Part shown: one piece after another, positions 29,100 through 42,747 of the stretch
How the letters are laid out: every line of letters starts with the position of its first letter
Numbering within the stretch: position 1 is the first letter of the stretch
Notes under the pieces: generated by a model
The model's database searches: none
What the model saw: only the letters and a program-made list of their open reading frames with translations
What the model was told of the DNA's origin: nothing
Source of the DNA: Nymphaea colorata
Lineage: Eukaryota; Streptophyta; Magnoliopsida; Nymphaeales; Nymphaeaceae
Reading direction: 5' to 3'
Length of the DNA stretch: 64,000 nucleotides
Assembly (NCBI RefSeq): GCF_008831285.2
Contig: NC_045138.2
Location: 12,848,571 to 12,912,570 of the forward strand
Made by a program: the position numbers and the translations under genes

Positions 29100-29380
29100 G
29101 TCTGGAATGACATTCCAACGGTAAGATTCATGGCGGTGGGCAGAGAGAACTTCATAATTAAAGTTTCATTAGAAGAGGAGCCACAAAGAGTCCTTACCCC
29201 AAGAAGGTGGTTCATAGTAGGCAAGATGCTTGTGGCGAATAGTTGGTGTTCAGGGGACCTGCTCAAGGTGGAAGAAACTAGCCGAGTGAGTATGTGGATT
29301 CCCTCAGACTTATTGATGGAGATGTGGAACACTCGACTCTTTAGGGATGTGGCGAACATCATAGGAGCCAGTGTGTAGGT
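29100..29380 (+). pseudogene. LINE ORF1 fragment (DUF4283-like)
   Basis: An 82-codon open piece with RRWFIVGKMLVANSWCSGDL and WNTRLFRDVANIIGASV, the typical W-V-L-W and final IG pattern of plant LINE ORF1 proteins. Confidence 0.65.
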
Positions 29381-31941
29381 ACAGACCTTTTCACCAAGAT
29401 AATAGATAGATTAGGTTCGTGTGGCTCCTTATGGAAGCGCCTCTAGGCTACACACTAGTACGAGAGGTGGAATTGGAAGTGGAGGAAGGCAAATTCGTCA
29501 GTCAAGTAATTGAATTCGATGCAGAGTTGAAATAGTGTCATCACTATTTGTTCAATCAGCCGCTTCCCAACAAGATGTGAGTACTCAAAGCAGCAGAAAC
29601 AGGACAGCCCTCCCAAAGACAATGAATGGGGGCAAGTTAAAATTATGTGTAGGAAACCGAAAGCCCCAACCCATCCCACAGAGACGTATGGGGAAGCAGT
29701 GTTGAAGGGAACAAACTCTCAATCCTAGCTAGGGATAGAACTTAGAAGGGACCTTACGAAAGCCATGGATGAGGAAGAGATACAAACTCCTGTTCACAAA
29801 CATCTCACGACGCAAAGGAAGTGAACTCTACACAAACAATCTTGACTCAGATAACTGAGTGACGCAGCAATCACAGGCAAGAAACCGTGAACAAAGCACC
29901 CTCTCTATCGGAAGCAAATATGGAGGGCCTCAGAGAATCTTCCTGGTCTTGAGGACCAAATGGACATAGTCAATGAGGAGTAACGGAAGGAAGGTAAAAG
30001 CAGCAGTCATAGTAAGAAGACCAATTCGGCTAAGGAGAAAGCAAACAAAAGGTCACTAAAGTGTAAATAAATCGGTGCACTCAAGAAAACGCGCCAACAC
30101 CCTCGCCCCAACCAGTTGTAAGAAGCAAAGCGATAATCCAGATGGGAAAGAGGAAGAGTAGACAAAATTTAAAGCAAAAACACAAACTGCTAAAAGAATG
30201 CTCTGCTAATCAAGAGAACCAACTACCGGACTGTGCAAAAGATGCAGAAACGGACACAAGTGAAGTAAAGAATTTCTCAAGATCAAAGTAAGGAATGGCA
30301 ATGAGAACGCAAGCGGCCACGACAGTAGGGCCAAGGGTGAGGGTGGCACTGCCCCATCCTAATTCGTGTTTTATCTTGGAGCATAAGGGGCCTTGCTAGA
30401 AGGCAGGCCAACAGCTAAAACTGGAAGTTTACGGTGATTATGAACACCAAATTCAATGATGAAGCGGTTCAGAGTTTCAGCTTGAAAGTGCCCAACTATG
30501 GTATAGTGACAAACATCAGTAAAGGGAATCCCTGGGCTAGGATCATGGACCTTTGGCATCAGCCATCCATTAGCCTGCAGCAGTACTCCATAAAAAATTA
30601 CTGGATTTAGCTCCAACTTATCGATATGGCCACAGGGGAAGCCTTTGCAGTTTTTGGTGCTTACCTTGATCCTGATTTTAAGATAAAGAAAAGCCTACAC
30701 CCGATCCTAGCCCATGCCATAAAATGATGCCCCCTTCCCCCATGTTGAATTGGAGATTCCAATTCAACTCCGAAACAGGTTGGAGAAAACAGGTCGAGCA
30801 CCGAGAATCAGAGCCTGTCTAGCATTTACTGATTTTGTTGATGAAGGAAGTACGATTGAGATTAATGACACCTCCAATCTCTACTGTTGGTCCAACAACA
30901 GGTTTTGCATTGACCATTGTTTTTTAAATGTGAAATGGGCGGACAAGTTTTTGCCTGAAATGTGGGCATGCTGCCCAGGACAGTATTCGATCACAATAGT
31001 CTGGTTATGCACGCCTCTAAAAAGAGGATTCACTCAGCCAGTAAGCCCGTTTTTCGGTACTTCAACCACTGGGCTTCCTTACAAGAATTTGGGCCAAGAG
31101 AACGGACGTGTCATGATTAATTGTTAACTAAGCTAGGTAAGCTGAAGGATGCTATCACACAACGGGATAAAAAGAACCTATCATTGGTGCAGGTGATTAG
31201 CTATCGATCAAATAAGCAGGTAAGTTGGGGACCTTGCTGCCATAACAGAGGAGCTCTACATCAGGAAGGCACTTGTCAAATTTGTTATCATGGAAGAACC
31301 GATTTGGTGTTAGAGGCCAATGATAAAATAGATGATAGGGACAGATCTAAAGACTCATGTCATGAAACTACCAAAGGAAAACGAAGAAAAATCAGATTTC
31401 GAAAATATGATCGTATCAGGGTGCTGTCAAGGATTTGCATGATAGTTTTTTTGGCTAGTTCATACCATTTCAATGACTTTCTTGGCATTGTACAGCCGAG
31501 CTTCAAAGGAGATTAACGAGGGCTTTATAGTTACTTGGTAGGAAAACGCAAGATTGTTAGACGTCACGGAGCGCATACAAGGATCCAGCTTGGACCCAGA
31601 CGGCTATCCCAAATTCTTTCCTTCCACAGCATTAAGTCAAAACTCATGTTTACAACACCATTAAGAATTTCATTTCATCGGGGGCATAGCGAGGAACATC
31701 AAGCGTACGCATATCACTCTTTATCTCTAAAATGGAGAGATTGGAAGGGAAAGGAATGGATGATCATTCCTTTTCCTTTCTTCTCCTTTCCCTCCCCATT
31801 CCCTTCCATCCATTCCTTTCCCTCTCTTTCCCTTCATCCAAACATAGCGTAAGATCCAAGGCGACATGCATATTCACAACTCTGACCAATCTCTTTATGT
31901 GACACTCTTTTTAAGTTTATTATCAGGATCATGGTAAAGGC

Positions 31942-32181
31942 ATGTGTCCCGTTCTATCTGGGACTATTTCTCCTAATCAAAGTGCATTCTTACAAGGGAG
32001 GTGTATTCAAGATGCCTACTTGTTGAATCACGCCGTCATCCATAACTTGAGCTCGAGCAAGAGAAATCAATGTGTATTAAGAGCGGTCTCAGCAAGCCAC
32101 ACGATAGAGTCAACTGAAGATTTCTCAGGGAGGCTCTCTAGCATCCGGATTCCAAGTATGTTGCCCCGACTGTGTCCATAG
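31942..32181 (+). pseudogene. LINE reverse transcriptase fragment
   Basis: Contains SGTISPNQSAFLQGRCIQDA, matching the 'I-PNQSAF--GR-I-D' block near the start of the non-LTR RT domain. The frame is broken further downstream; the YADD motif was not found. Confidence 0.65.
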
Positions 32182-34160
32182 CCCCGTCAATCAATGGAAG
32201 GGAAGGGGAATGGTTCCAACCTAGCTTTGACAGTTCTTGACGATCATGGAAATGTTTACACAGAGCCTCGCAAGGAAGTAGCATTTGAGATTACTGAGGC
32301 CACCTCCCCTGGGAAAAAAAATGTGAACATTTCCAGTCCACCTTCTACGCCAACGATGCTTTGGTATTCACTGAAGGAAGCACTAAGTCTATTGATGAAC
32401 TGGTGTTGTCTGTTGAACAATACTCAGACATGAAACCACTTTCTTCGGGTTCTAAGTGTAGAGGAGATCAAAAAATAGTAAGAGCTCATAGATAGAAGCA
32501 CGGAAAGCTTCCTACAAAATACCTGAGGCTCCCACTCTAGCTAAAGAACATCACAGACAACCAATCCACGCAGCTAATTACTAAGGTGGAGGTGAAACTA
32601 GCGTCATGGAAGTACTGGCTCCTAACTTATATAGAGTGTGTGTGCCTAATCAAACACATGGTGGCTGGGATCCCACAGTATTGGAGTCGGTACTCAAAGT
32701 ACCGTCTAATGCTATCAGGCATATCGAGCATCTAAGCGCGAAATTCATATGGGGATAGAGATGAAGGTCGTGGATGGCACCAGGTCCAATGGGAAAGATT
32801 ATGCTTACCTAGGAATGAGGGTGGCATTGGAATTACGTGACGAGAAGATAGGAATAGACTTATCTCAAGTACTTAGTGTACAAAGCTCACTTTCGACTCA
32901 ATATGTGCCTCGCTGGTGGGAAGAAAATACCTATCCACCAAAACAGATTGACCGCCTGAAAGGCGATTTTCAAGTTCTAGAATAGCATTAGAGAGAATAT
33001 TTGTTGGAAGTGGAGATCAAGTAAAGTTCTGGCTTGATGACTAAGCTGGTAGGCCTACCATCAAGAATGTTCCTGTAGAACTGTATAGGCTTGTCGAACA
33101 GTCATGCACCCATTGGTTGATGAGATAATAGAGCACCAGGGATAATGAAACCTTAGTTTTCCCCACAGATTTGATCGCAGCCTCATGAAGCCATCCTAAT
33201 TGGGTAATAGATCAAATGCATTCAAGTAAACCACTGAGTCACGCGAAGGCGCTCGCCCCATTTCTAGACATGCCATATGTTATGCGATGAGGCGCAAGGC
33301 AGCATATAGAACTAGAGGAAACACTTATAACTAAGCAAATGATACCAAAGAGGTCTGGAACCAATTTATGGAAATGCAAGCTTACCAAAGAATTTTTCAA
33401 AGATACCACAAAGAATTTAGTCTGATAGCATGATCATGTCAAGCAAGAAGCTGTCATTGGAAGTCTCTCCTAACAGTCAGCCTTAATTTTTCCAATTAGA
33501 GGGAATGGATACAACCTCCTACAGGGTGGGAGACTCTGAAAGAAACAGTGTAGTCTTGATCTCTTAATGCTTTTGCTTGGTTTTCCCAAATCCTCTAAAG
33601 AGGCTTGTGGTTTTTTGGTCCCATTTTTGCCCTGTAAATACCATTCTTCGGCAATAAATTCAGGGGCCATGCGCAGCAGAGGTTTTCCTGAAAAGATGTT
33701 GCTCGTGCGAATCACCCAAATAATAGATATGACGACTGATGGAAATGTTGCATAGTCATTTCATTATGGATGATATGTTATTGGGAGATGAGACAACATT
33801 GAGGCACCTATAAAGTGGTTTTGTGAACTACATCTCGATAGTTTCAGCTGAAAAAGTTGCTATTTGTTTATAGGCTACCAGTCGTGCATGGTTGAAGACT
33901 AGTTTCGATGTTCTCTCAAAGAAATTATCAAGTCTGATATATGAATTTCTTAGGTGTATGGGAGTGGAAAGACCTTGCATTCTTAACAATGCTGACTGCA
34001 TTCGGTTTAATAATATTCCAGTTCAAGACCTTGTCTCTCAGACTGTTTGGAAGCGCACGTAAAAGACATGAAGAAAAATGGCGGGGAATAGGTCTGGTAT
34101 GTTCCAACAAATCCACGCGCCCAATGGTTCACTTATCCAGCTTGCAAGGGAAGACTACCC

Positions 34161-34430
34161 ATGCTAGATAGACTCCAACGTAAGGGAGTTCATTTGGCAA
34201 ATTGTTGCTTCATCTGCCAAGCAGATGGAGAATCCATAAACCACCTGCTGTTCCAATGCCAATTTGCTGCTAAATTATGGGACTTAGCTAGGAAGAAATT
34301 CCACAAACAGAACCAGCCTCACCATAATGTCATCAGGGAGATCAAGAAATGGTTTTCTTCCAGATTCAAAAGAAGGTGGGTGACAAGGTGTTGGAAAATA
34401 CGTTTTGGGGTAATCATCTGGAATACTTAG
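34161..34430 (+). pseudogene. LINE zf-RVT (zinc-binding) fragment
   Basis: LDRLQRKGVHLANCCFICQA, ESINHLLFQCQFAAKLWDLA: the C-x2-C-x(n)-H-x4-C pattern at the end of plant LINE ORF2. Confidence 0.7.
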
Positions 34431-35539
34431 TCCAGAAGAAACCACATAGTTCATGACAAGAACAAATTTAACTTTAATCCTGCAGTTCAGACAGTTTGGA
34501 GAAACTGTGAAGACAGCTGGATTGCTGCAGAGTCCAAGGACGAGGAGCGGATTTCCATTAGAAGTTGGGAGAGAACTGGGTGTTTGGCTGGAAGATGGCG
34601 ACCTCTCTGTCCAAATCATGTGTTCATTCAAATTGTTTCTCATTGCAATGGAAACAGGAAGTGTGCAGCTTATGGCATAAAGAGACGTGGAGAAGATTGT
34701 CAGTAGTGGTTTACAAGAGTTTGTTGAATACAACATAACTCCGGAAACTGGTTTTCTTATTCATATGTTAAGATTTGTTGAGGTGGCGCAGGTCTCAGGG
34801 ATGGTTCTCATATCCAACCAGAAACGATGGCTCCGATGGCTGGGCGATTGCTTCAACGGAAGATGCGTTCTTGCCACTGAATTCAGTTCTTTGTCTGCCA
34901 TATCTTTCAAAATTCAATTCTCCTTTGAGGATCCTACCCTGGAGATTGCATCCTTACTACTCAAAGTGTTCTAAAGCCTCTTCTTCATTTAGGGTATCCT
35001 GTTTTGGCCTAATTCGGCTCTCTGTATTACATTTTGTTCAGTTTGTTTTTGACTGTACAGATTTTGATTGTTTATTCAATCGGAAGGTAGCCTCCAACTG
35101 GATCGTTTCTTCTTCAGTCGTGCATGGTCAAGCTTGACAATGTCAGAAATATTTCCGATAACCCACAAAACAGTAGATATGGACTGATTTTTGTAAACAT
35201 ATTTTTTTTAAGTCCTTTATTGTATTATATATATATATATAAAGGGAGGAGGAGGTGGTGGTCTCCTCCGCCGGCCAACAGCAGCACCAAGCAGGGCGCC
35301 AAACGACTGCTTGGGAGCAGCCGTCGGCCGGTGGGAGGGAGGAATCCCCTTATCCCTTCCATGTTAGGGTTGAAAAAACGTAAGGGAGAGGGGTTCTTGT
35401 GGTCATGCATAATCAAAGATGATCAAAATCACAGGACAAGAAAGTTCACTGGTCGTCTGGTCCGATCAAAGTCACATGCCCTAAGAAACCGCTAATCAAT
35501 CCGAACAAGTTGCATAATTAATACAGAAGACAACCCAAC

Positions 35540-35728
35540 CCACTAGATAATTTGCTTTCACGATGATCTTCCAAATGAAGCCAGATTTTTCTCTGCAGGT
35601 ACAAATGCCTTGCAGCAAAGAACTTCCAAAAAAAAAAAAAAATGAAAAAATGAAAAAATCTCCACATCAAATAGGGTATATAGCAGTCTGACACGGTAAA
35701 GTCTGATACACGAACATGAACACAAACA

Positions 35729-35762
<34 letters not shown>

Positions 35763-36335
35763 ATGATCACGATGCAAAAAAATGAAGATAACCTCAATAA
35801 ATAGCAATGCGAAAGTTGTAAAGAAAACCTCCCCACGATGTAGCAGGGGATAAATCTGTCAAGAAACTTATAACAAAGTAATACTGTATCAGCTTCCCCA
35901 AGATCTACAAAGTGCACTTCTACAGTAATTTTGTTATATTTCTCAGTTTCTCTTATTATTTTCAAGAATTGCTAGCCTTAAAAATTTGCCATGCTCTTGA
36001 AGAATGCTCTCGTTGATTTATTTCAGCATTGTTACACATCCGCATTGTACAATTGTTTTCCATGCAATAACAAAGCCAAAGAAAACCTGCAAAACTACTC
36101 ATTATCCAGGCAGCAACCCAAAATCCTGCAGAAAAGAGAAAAATCAACATAGAAGAGGGAAAGAATGACAAGTAATACCCAAAACAAAAGCAGGTAAAAT
36201 TACCTTTGATGCAGCCCAAATAAATATTCGGATAATGGCCACTGTAGCCAAAATGAATGAAACAGAACTGCAACCTCAATATGCCTGAGTTTGAGGACAC
36301 CATATTCCTCGGCCGCCGTCCTTTTTCATAGTGTC
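35540..36335 (-). other. FMT 3' untranslated region with a probable 78-bp intron
   Basis: Sequence downstream of the FMT stop. On the - strand, CATCAAAG is followed by GTAATTTTACC at 36203, then a T-rich stretch and TTTTCTGCAG ending at 36126, a well-formed short intron. The end of the transcript is not visible; a (GA)n run lies at 35733-35760. The left boundary is a guess. Confidence 0.4.
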
Positions 36336-36761
36336 CTAAGAAGTAGAATTAGATTTTAGCTTTCGTTTGGAATCCAATGATGCCAAGCCAGCACCTAGCC
36401 CGACAGGTGTCTGAACTTCCTGACCAACAGTCAAGCCATCATCTTTACTGCTTCCATTTGCAAGACAATTATTGGTTTCAATGGGTTGTGCATCAGTGGC
36501 ACCAGAATTGATGATGCTGAGTAGCTGTGTTAGTTGTGGCAACGTCTGGACTGAAATACCCTGAGGACGGATGAGCAGCCCCCTTGCAGCAGCCTTTTTT
36601 CTAACTTCTGCAGCAGCACGAGCAGCTCTTTCATCAACCCCTCTTCCTCGGGGGATGGCATCACCCATCATTGCAGCACTGAGGTTCTTGTTCATGGGTG
36701 TGCCACTACTCGCAGACCCTCCAGCTGCTACTTGGAACGCTTGCATAAGATCAGGATGTGC
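36336..36761 (-). CDS. FMT: FMT last exon (C-terminal tail)
   Basis: Acceptor ccttgtag; 142 codons with stop. It encodes [38 protein letters not shown], a Gln/Asn-rich linker and [17 protein letters not shown]. This tail separates FMT from the TPR-related REC/TSS proteins. Confidence 0.9.
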   Translation of the reverse strand, partial: AHPDLMQAFQVAAGGSASSGTPMNKNLSAAMMGDAIPRGRGVDERAARAAAEVRKKAAARGLLIRPQGISVQTLPQLTQLLSIINSGATDAQPIETNNCLANGSSKDDGLTVGQEVQTPVGLGAGLASLDSKRKLKSNSTS

Positions 36762-39700
36762 CTACAAGGACTCCAGGTTAGTTAGAGGCAATGAAACTCG
36801 AAAAATCTACTCTTGACCCAAAACATGTCAACAATAAAATGCCAAATAGTTAAATAAGAACAAAGTAGAAACATAAGAAAAAATATGCGACAATTTTTTG
36901 TATCAAACAAATAAAAATGAATATTTAATAGCAAATACATTCAGGCCCAAATAGATAGTATATTTTTCAGCGCATATCAGAATTAAAGTAACCCAAAAGG
37001 ATTTTGCAGTTCATGTTAAGTCATACTGGATCTGGACCTGGGTCTAAATCCAATTCACTCAACCTCAGTTTTCTGTATTATCATAATGACCGTACATAAC
37101 TTTTTTATGATAGGGGGGTATTGTCAAGCCGTGTAATGGTGGTGTAACTCTATAAATTAGTAAAACCAAGCCAACTGGTGTAACTCTATTTATAATATGG
37201 CCAGGCATTTTTCTTTTCTTTTTTTTGGTAACGCCTGCCATAATGGTATGTTCGGTACCCACATTAGCTTATTCATCTCTGCATATATGACGTCATTTCT
37301 CTTAGGATTGAAGGCCAATCAATAAAACCAAAACCCCTAATTCAAGAGAATGCAATTAGGACGGAAATAAATCAAGAGAATGCAATTAGGACGGAATATG
37401 GTATGTTAGGTATTACTTAAAATTTTTAAGGGCAAACATGGTATGGAAAACTAAGAAGGGCATAGCAGGCATTTAATAAAATGTGGAGCGAAGAAGTGCA
37501 ATGCATAGGGTCAGCTTCATGTGATTTTAGGCAATGTTCAATCGCATTTGTTGTATGACATTCCCCATTTATTAGACACTGCACAGTTAACGTTGATGTC
37601 ATGATTTATTCCATATGTTTACTTAAATGGTTTTTTGTTATGCTTTTATTCCCCCGTAATTGACGTTTTATTGTTAAATGTGACTGCATCTTGATAGCCA
37701 TAACTAATATTAATTGTTGGAACTAGAGTTCTAGTTTGATGCGATTCATGAGTCAACAGAGTCGTGCATGACACTACTATCCATGACTAAATTGACAAAA
37801 TATATGAGTTAAGATCGATGGACGTTCAATCACTATAGGTTTACGACGGCCACATGGTTGAAAGTTGGCAGGGGAAATCATTTCATGATAATTGAATTCA
37901 TTTACTAATAGTTACAATCTTATTTTGATGGCATGATCGAATCTTTATGTATGCCTAAATGAAGTGGAATGATTGAACATACAGGTAAGGGATCGGCTAT
38001 GTCTGGAAGTTGGCAGCAGATGATCCCACAATTCTTTCACGAGAAAGTTATTACTTAACACTACAAACTGGTAAACAGCATGCCTCATGGGAAATGACTA
38101 AAACCAGTCCCAAACTTCGACTGATTGAATCCATTCCCCATAAATAATATATGTGCGAGTGTGTGTTCAAGAACATATAAGAACCCAATGCAGGGCTTGT
38201 TTAGGATCATCACATAATCGTGCACACTCTAGGCACAAAGCAGAACACAATATTTACAAAGGCTAACAAGGGTCAAACTGACAGCCTTTTAATCTCTCAA
38301 AATGCTTAGGGAAGCACTCAAAGCAAGAGTAACCCAACGCTGTAAAAAACATATTGTAACACATATCGGTAAGGTTAATTGATACTTTGTATCGCAAGGT
38401 ATCGTATCATATCATAAATTTATCGTAAAACTATAATTCAAAAAATCAGAAAAAATAGAGAAAGAATTAGGAAAATATCAAGAAAAAAAATTGTGGCTGA
38501 TTCCATGCAACAAAGAGGTTTCATGACTTCTTACAGAAGAGCCTATGTTTGTCTTCCAAATAAGAAAAAATGCAAATAATCATTCATATAATGCCAAAAA
38601 AAAATCATAATCAAGGTTTATTATAAATATGCAAACCAACATAGGCAATAATGTTTATATTAAATTTAAAGTATGCTATAGTACATTTCAGCTTTGTAGA
38701 TTTGTTTGGCACATAAACCTTGTGCTAGCTATTAGTGAATCCATACACGCTCACAAATTACATATGACTAGTAGAACTCATGAAATATGAGACCCGTTAT
38801 GTGTTGCTCAATTCTACAGATTGGGATGATACATGCTATCTTCTCAGAAGTACTTTTAAAAGCCAAATTGACAGCTCAAAATCATTCTTTAAATGAAAAG
38901 AATCAGAGAAAATCAAGAAAAATCAAGAAACAAAATTATGGGTAATTCCATTTTCATGGTTTTGACCTGTACTGCATGATACATATATGATACACCATCT
39001 ATTGATGGTGTCTCGTATTGTAAAATTAAAAAAGAGACGATATGTATCATATGATGCAACTCCATATTGTACGACATACAACAATGGAGTAATCCCTCCC
39101 AGTGTCATCCATATCGCACGATACATATCGTATATGTTTCAAAAACCTATATGATATGCCTACGATACACGATACCTGTATCGTATGATATGGGGATAAG
39201 ATGATTTTTTTTTTTTTTTTTTTTTTACAAAATAACCTCTTACTTCTTCTTTCTAAACATGTCTAAAAGTTGTGAGAGGGGGAAGTTTTACTAGTCATTC
39301 TATAAAAATTGCCCATTTATGTGATAAATCATTGATTTAGGGTCTGACGGGTGGAGAAGAAGGTTTACTCATGGCCCCATGGGGACGATGAGACATTGAG
39401 TGATGATAATCATTATATATTATATGTTGTGAACTTGTAATGTAATCTAAAACACTTTTAAAGTTTAAACATTAAAGTTGTAATAGACGCTTATTATGTT
39501 ATTATGAATTTCTTATTTCTCATTTCTAAATGTGTTGTTAATATATTATGGTTTATGAATGATGTGATGAGTTTTTCTATATAGAACACATTTTTCAGAA
39601 ACTTTCTTTGTTTTTCCTGATTTTACCGATTTTTTCTAATTTTCCTATTTTTAAAATTTTTTATGAATTAAAAAATTAAATTTACAATATGCTACACTAT

Positions 39701-42700
39701 GTTTACGATACGTTACGATAATGTGTTATGACTATGATCTGTCCATTACATACATGAATACTTCTATAAACATCAAGCATCAATTACTAACATTTCCAGA
39801 TGCTAACACTTTTTTTTTTCGTAATATGAATACTATTGATGCTTTGTTATGGTTACACTACTTTCTTTTCTTATTTTAAAGACTCACTTCTCTATCAAAT
39901 TAGAAAAGAAGGCAATGCTAACTGAGCCTTTGTTCTATTTTGGTTAGATAATAAATGGAAGAAGGAAGGATGACCACACCACTTCCTTGCTTTATATATA
40001 TACATACATATATGCATTGTCTAGTCAAGCCAAAATAGAGTTACTTAGTGTCTTAATCACTAAAAGGTTTCTTGCAAAAAGGAGGAGAAGAGGCCCCCAG
40101 GAGTCTGGGTCAGTGGGATTGACCTCATTCTCTTTATCATATATCATTTTGCAATTTACAGTAGTGACAAATTCACATTGACTACATTGACATCCAATAT
40201 GTACAACCAACGTAACCACATATCTAAGCACAACAAGCTGTTTCACTGAGCAGATCCAAGCATAACTGAATATATGCCTTAACGGCATCCTTCAAAGTTA
40301 CACATGATCTTGGACTGCGGACAATTTGCTCTTTAGAATCTCAGATACCAAACTAATTGATTTACCAATTCTTTTGCAAACAACTCAGCCACTTAATGCT
40401 CCATAAAAAAGAAAATGAGGTTCAATCTACGTGTTTTTGCCTTTTTACCTCACAAAGTGTCTATCGCCTTTCTACTTCATGAGAACATAAAGTATGAAAA
40501 AAATAATATATTTATAGTACTTTGATTATCACATAAAGAGTGACATCAAAACATGTTCTCGCAATTCTGTTAGCAAATATCTGACACATGCCACCTCAGC
40601 AATAACTGTAACCTATAACCATGGACTTGGCTTCAGTGACCAATTTAGTGACAGTCCTTTGTTTTATACTACTCCAGAACACCATTTTTTTTCAAGGAAT
40701 ATGCTTTAACCAAAAACTAATATCCTCTAATCAGGATCACATGCTCAATTTGCATCTACATAAGTAATTCAATTCATGTAATCCCTTAGCTGGCTATTCT
40801 TTCGATAAAGAAGTTCATTCCCATTGTTCCTTTCAAGTATCTCAAAATACTTACAACATCCACATGCACAGGCACTGATTCGTGCAACTACATGCACTAG
40901 GATAGGTAAAAATGAGGTATTTGGAGCATACCAAGTATGCCGAAACACCATCTAGGGTCATTATACAAATCTCCATTTGTGATTCAATTGTAGCTAAAAG
41001 CTTGCAATCTTTCATTCAATAGTTACCAATGAAAATTATATCATCATAAGTAACAAGGTAATCCTATCCTCAATGCAAAACAAAAAGGAAGTGATTCGGC
41101 AATGTTGTGCATTGTGTAAGTTGAAATGTTATGGTAAACTATGCCATAATTTTGGTTACATCAAAATTAGTATATATACATAAGATATTAGGCCATAAAA
41201 CTATGTTTTTAAGGAAACTTTTGATGTTTCATCGCTTTACTTCTATTTTTCTTGAGCAACTTCTCACTCAAATTCAAAAGGCTGTACAGTAAATTAAAAG
41301 AAAAAACTATAATCATAAACATGAACAACAGGTGAGATCAAAGACACACCTACTTCCACATTCCTGATTAATTTATAGTCACCAACAGTTTTATTATAAG
41401 GCAATCCATTGACATACCTTTAGAATATCTATAGCCTTTTGGGTAGATGCAGCACTGGCAATTTGCCCTTTCTGCTTCTGTGCATTAACCTGTACAACAA
41501 AATTATTGCCCATTTAAGTTCAAAATGTATTTGTCAAACAATCAGGTCGCAGAACAAAACAGTGTAATAACCTGGATATCTCGCAATTTAAATGTATTTA
41601 TCCAGTTCTGTGAATCGCGAGTTCTTGAGTCATCTTCACCAAGTTGTTTAACAAGTATGTCATACGTTCGCCTTTCATGCTACAGAATAATGAGATAAAA
41701 CATAAATGATGGGTTCAAAAGAAATTTCTTACAGGTAGATTATTGTCATTGCGTACATAACTAAACACATACTTGTAGAGACAGCTTGTATGCTCCTATG
41801 CAGTTGAATGCAATGGCAAGTGCATGATAGCAGACTGCTGTTTGTATATGCTCTTGACCTAGAAGACGTTCATTCTTTTTCAAGGCTTCTTGCAAATATC
41901 GTAATGCAATATTCATTTTCCCAATATCCTGGTACATCATCGCCACATTTATAAATGTTGCAGCTACATCAGGATGATCTGATCCACATGACAAGCTTAA
42001 CAGCAGCAATGTCCGAGACATATATCTTAGAGCAAGCTCAGTTTGGTTAAGGCCATGATAAAATAATGCCATGTTGCCGTAGCTGAAATTGAAGTGTTCA
42101 GAAGAACAATTAGTAGATAAAATAAATGCAAAACAAACATTACACACAGATGTGCATCATTAGAAAAATAATTTATACCAATGACGTGTAGAACCTATTG
42201 CGTGAAAATTACAATTTCTATACAAGCATGACTCATGTGATCAATAAAATTTGCTTAGAAGAAATTACTTAATCATGTGCTTGAGAGATATGATCAGGAT
42301 TTTCAAGTTGAAATTACGAGTTTAAGATCTGCTAAAACTTAATGACCTACTGAAAGGGGAAAGCTATGTCACACGAAATTTGATGCAGGGTATGGGTGGG
42401 AGTGCAGATGTAGTTGGGGCAGTGTCATTTTTCAAAAAGTCTAGGACTCTAGGCTGTGGTAATCATGTTACATAAATAAATAGATATATACCTATGTAAC
42501 ACGGGTACTGCTCCATACCCGCACCGTACTGGTAGGGGTATGGGGATGTACTCGGGTACGCCCTGGGTACTCCATTGACCGTACATGCTCGAATACGAAT
42601 CCATCCATTTTCGGACTCGGTCAAAGTTGACCGAGTCCAAAAGCATCTATAGTTAGGGTCGTCGCACGTTTTAATTATCCGCCTCTCACGAGGGATGCCC

Positions 42701-42710
42701 GCTCGCTGTC

Positions 42711-42747
<37 letters not shown>

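Larger units (their letters stand above)
28560..35230 (+). mobile_element. Decayed L1-type LINE
   Basis: Pieces in L1 order on +: ORF1 DUF4283-like (RRWFIVGKMLVANSWCSGD, MEMWNTRLFRDVANIIGASV, 29200-29380); endonuclease traces (start near 30370; YCWSNNRFCIDHCFLNVKWA near 30880); reverse transcriptase start (GTISPNQSAFLQGRCIQDAY near 31960); and the zf-RVT zinc-binding end (RLQRKGVHLANCCFICQADG, ESINHLLFQC, 34165-34270). Stops and shifts are everywhere. Ends are not sharp; a short (TA)n lies near 35230. It fills the space between the convergent ZDP and FMT genes. Confidence 0.72.

Noticed and set aside
36571-36816. 81-codon frame on the + strand
   Set aside because: Antisense shadow of the FMT last exon.
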